64,000 bases of DNA from Immersiella caudata (Eukaryota > Ascomycota > Sordariomycetes > Sordariales > Lasiosphaeriaceae), in the NCBI GenBank assembly GCA_030512335.1, contig JAULSU010000002.1, positions 4,030,001-4,094,000 on the forward strand, read 5' to 3'. The notes under the pieces are model-generated. The model made no database searches and had not been told where the DNA came from. It was given only the letters and a program-made list of their open reading frames with translations. The position numbers and the translations under genes are program-made. This document shows, piece after piece, positions 62,806 through 64,000 of the stretch (position 1 is its first letter; each line of letters opens with the position of its first letter).

Positions 62806-63291
62806 TGTGACGACCTGCGGGCCACCCTTGTGGCCGGAACGGGCCGACGTGTCCCCGCAGGCGCCACCGTATTAAACACAGTGTGGGGGAACCCCACACT
62901 GCCTGCTCTGGAAGCTCGGTGCGCTCTGTACAGAACATCTAGAGCCGACAGAGCACCTGCTCTGTCGCTCTGCCCTAAGGAGTACCGAGCAACAGAGCAG
63001 AGGTACAAGTTACATCTCCATTAGTTAGTATAGATAGCCATCATCGTACCCACGATGGTGTGAGGAACCTTCTGTTCCTCACGCAAGTATTCGCTCGTCA
63101 ATTGAACTACCTTCGATTGTGTCCTACTGCACCAACACTTGGAGTGTTGCTCTGTCTTATAGTGACATACGACCATCCTTGACCAGTGAACCCCCGTCTG
63201 TAAGGACTTGCCTCTGCACTACTCCTCTCTGCCCACCCATCCTATCTAACGACCCTGCCGACCGCCTGTCGACAGGCCAGAGGTCGTAACA
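62806..63291 (+). repeat. 3' LTR, 486-bp subtype
   Basis: Appears identical to 56887-57372, indicating a recent insertion. Confidence 0.93.
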
Positions 63292-63296
63292 GCTCC

Positions 63297-63405
63297 TCCG
63301 GAGCACTGTACTCGCACTTCTTCCCCTGACCGGAGCACTGTACTACAGGCTCCCACAGGCTCTCAGGCGCTGTAATACAGGCCTGTAGAGTGCTACAAAG
63401 CAACA
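63297..63405 (-). repeat. Inverted second copy of the foldback centre, part 2
   Basis: Continuation of 56578-56886 after the retrotransposon. Ends CTACAAAGCAACA, the complement of the start of the foldback centre, and then the GGTTAACC array resumes. Confidence 0.85.
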
Positions 63406-63763
63406 TTTAGTTTCTGGTCAACCAAACACCCTGGTTTTTCAGTTTCTGGTTAACCAGACCTTTTGGTCAACCAAACACCCTGGTTTTTCAGTTTCTGGTT
63501 AACCAGACCCCCTGTTTTTTAGTTTCTGGTCAACCAAACACCCTGGTTTTTCAGTTCTGGTTAACCAGACCCCCTGTTTTTTAGTTTCTGGTCAACCAAA
63601 CACCCTGGTTTTTCAGTTCTGGTTAACCAAACCCCCTGTTTCCGGTTAACACCCCCTAAAAACTTTGCTTAACCAGACCCCCTGTTTTTTTTTGTTTCTG
63701 GTCAACCAGACCCCCTGTTTTTTAGCTTCTGGTCAACCAAACACCCTGTTTTTCGTGTTTCAG
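63406..63763. repeat. GGTTAACC-type repeat array, right part
   Basis: About eleven units alternate between TTTCTGGTTAACCAGACCCC..CTGTTTTTTAG and TTTCTGGTCAACCAAACACC..CTGGTTTTTCAG, about 31 and 32 bases. Divergence is low in the left half. Confidence 0.9.
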
Positions 63764-64000
63764 AAACCTAAAGCATGATTTCGTGCAGTAGAGCAAGGCG
63801 CATTTAGTGGCGTTTTAATGGATTAAATTATTAGCGTGAAGGTGGTCAAAGTTTGGCATCAAATAAGTACATGAGCATATTAAAACTTTACTAAAATAAT
63901 ATATGTGCATTTCAACTGCCCTAGGTATATTTAGCCATTTTCAATTCACTTTTTATACGAAGGAGTGGTGGATTATTTAAAAGTTAAAATGTGAAATTTA
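63764..64000. other. AT-rich tail without a recognised feature
   Basis: AT-rich sequence consistent with old repeat DNA. No coding frame. Confidence 0.5.

Larger units (their letters stand above)
56887..63291 (+). mobile_element. Internally deleted Ty3/gypsy chromovirus, 6,405 bp
   Basis: LTRs 56887-57372 and 62806-63291 look identical, and the target duplication GCTCC lies at 56882-56886 and 63292-63296. Gag is intact. Pol has lost 2,035 bases compared with the copy at 29280-37723, between two CCCAGA hexamers, removing most of RT, RNase H and integrase and shifting the frame. The antisense ORF and tRNA-like gene are intact. The size difference from the full copy (2,039) is exactly the deletion plus the 4-base LTR length difference. 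It can only move with proteins supplied by a complete copy. Confidence 0.95.

Noticed and set aside
62524..63024. 166-codon frame running from the antisense ORF region into the LTR
   Set aside because: It overlaps the better supported Zn2Cys6-like frame in antisense and consists partly of LTR sequence.

Overview
The window reads as a filamentous ascomycete (Pezizomycotina) chromosome segment. The evidence is short 45-70 bp GT..AG introns with CTAAC-type branch sites, fungal housekeeping families, an intron-containing tRNA-Leu, and old repeats carrying dense C-to-T/G-to-A changes of the kind produced by repeat-induced point mutation (RIP). I cannot name the species.

Positions 1-25,300 are gene-rich core sequence: GET3, MPE1, a PRELI/Ups lipid-transfer protein, a secreted S10 serine carboxypeptidase, mitochondrial release factor MRF1, SEC61 gamma (SSS1), tRNA-Leu(CAA), a gamma-tocopherol-methyltransferase-like enzyme, a small secreted protein, a DUF4048-like protein, and a Crb2/Rad9-type tandem-BRCT checkpoint adaptor. 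Exon joins were checked for reading frame by hand.

Positions 25,300-39,200 are a transposon block. RIP-degraded pieces of a Ty3/gypsy chromovirus lie beside a full-length, open copy (29280-37723, minus strand). The element carries two passengers in antisense between pol and the 3' LTR: a Zn2Cys6/coiled-coil ORF and an intron-containing tRNA-like gene. Next to it lies the C-terminal half of a STE23/insulysin gene, whose transposon-proximal part is RIP-degraded and whose distal part is intact.

Positions 39,200-55,400 are an accessory island: F-box-like fragments between 130-140 bp direct repeats, a 23-bp minisatellite inside a GGTTAACC-type repeat, a compact SET-domain protein, a multi-exon zinc-finger/homeodomain/Rua1-C protein with duplicated N-terminal modules, an F-box/ankyrin remnant, and a JmjC protein with a fresh 180-bp internal duplication and a perfect 38-bp palindrome upstream.

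Positions 55,400-64,000 are nested repeats: a GGTTAACC array split by a foldback element with 280-bp inverted repeats, in turn split by a second retrotransposon copy (56887-63291, plus strand). That copy has a GCTCC target duplication, lost exactly 2,035 bp of pol at a CCCAGA microhomology, and keeps both antisense passengers.

The strongest candidate for something undescribed is the antisense regulator-plus-tRNA cargo of this self-priming-type chromovirus. The second is the SET, homeodomain and JmjC gene island between its two copies.
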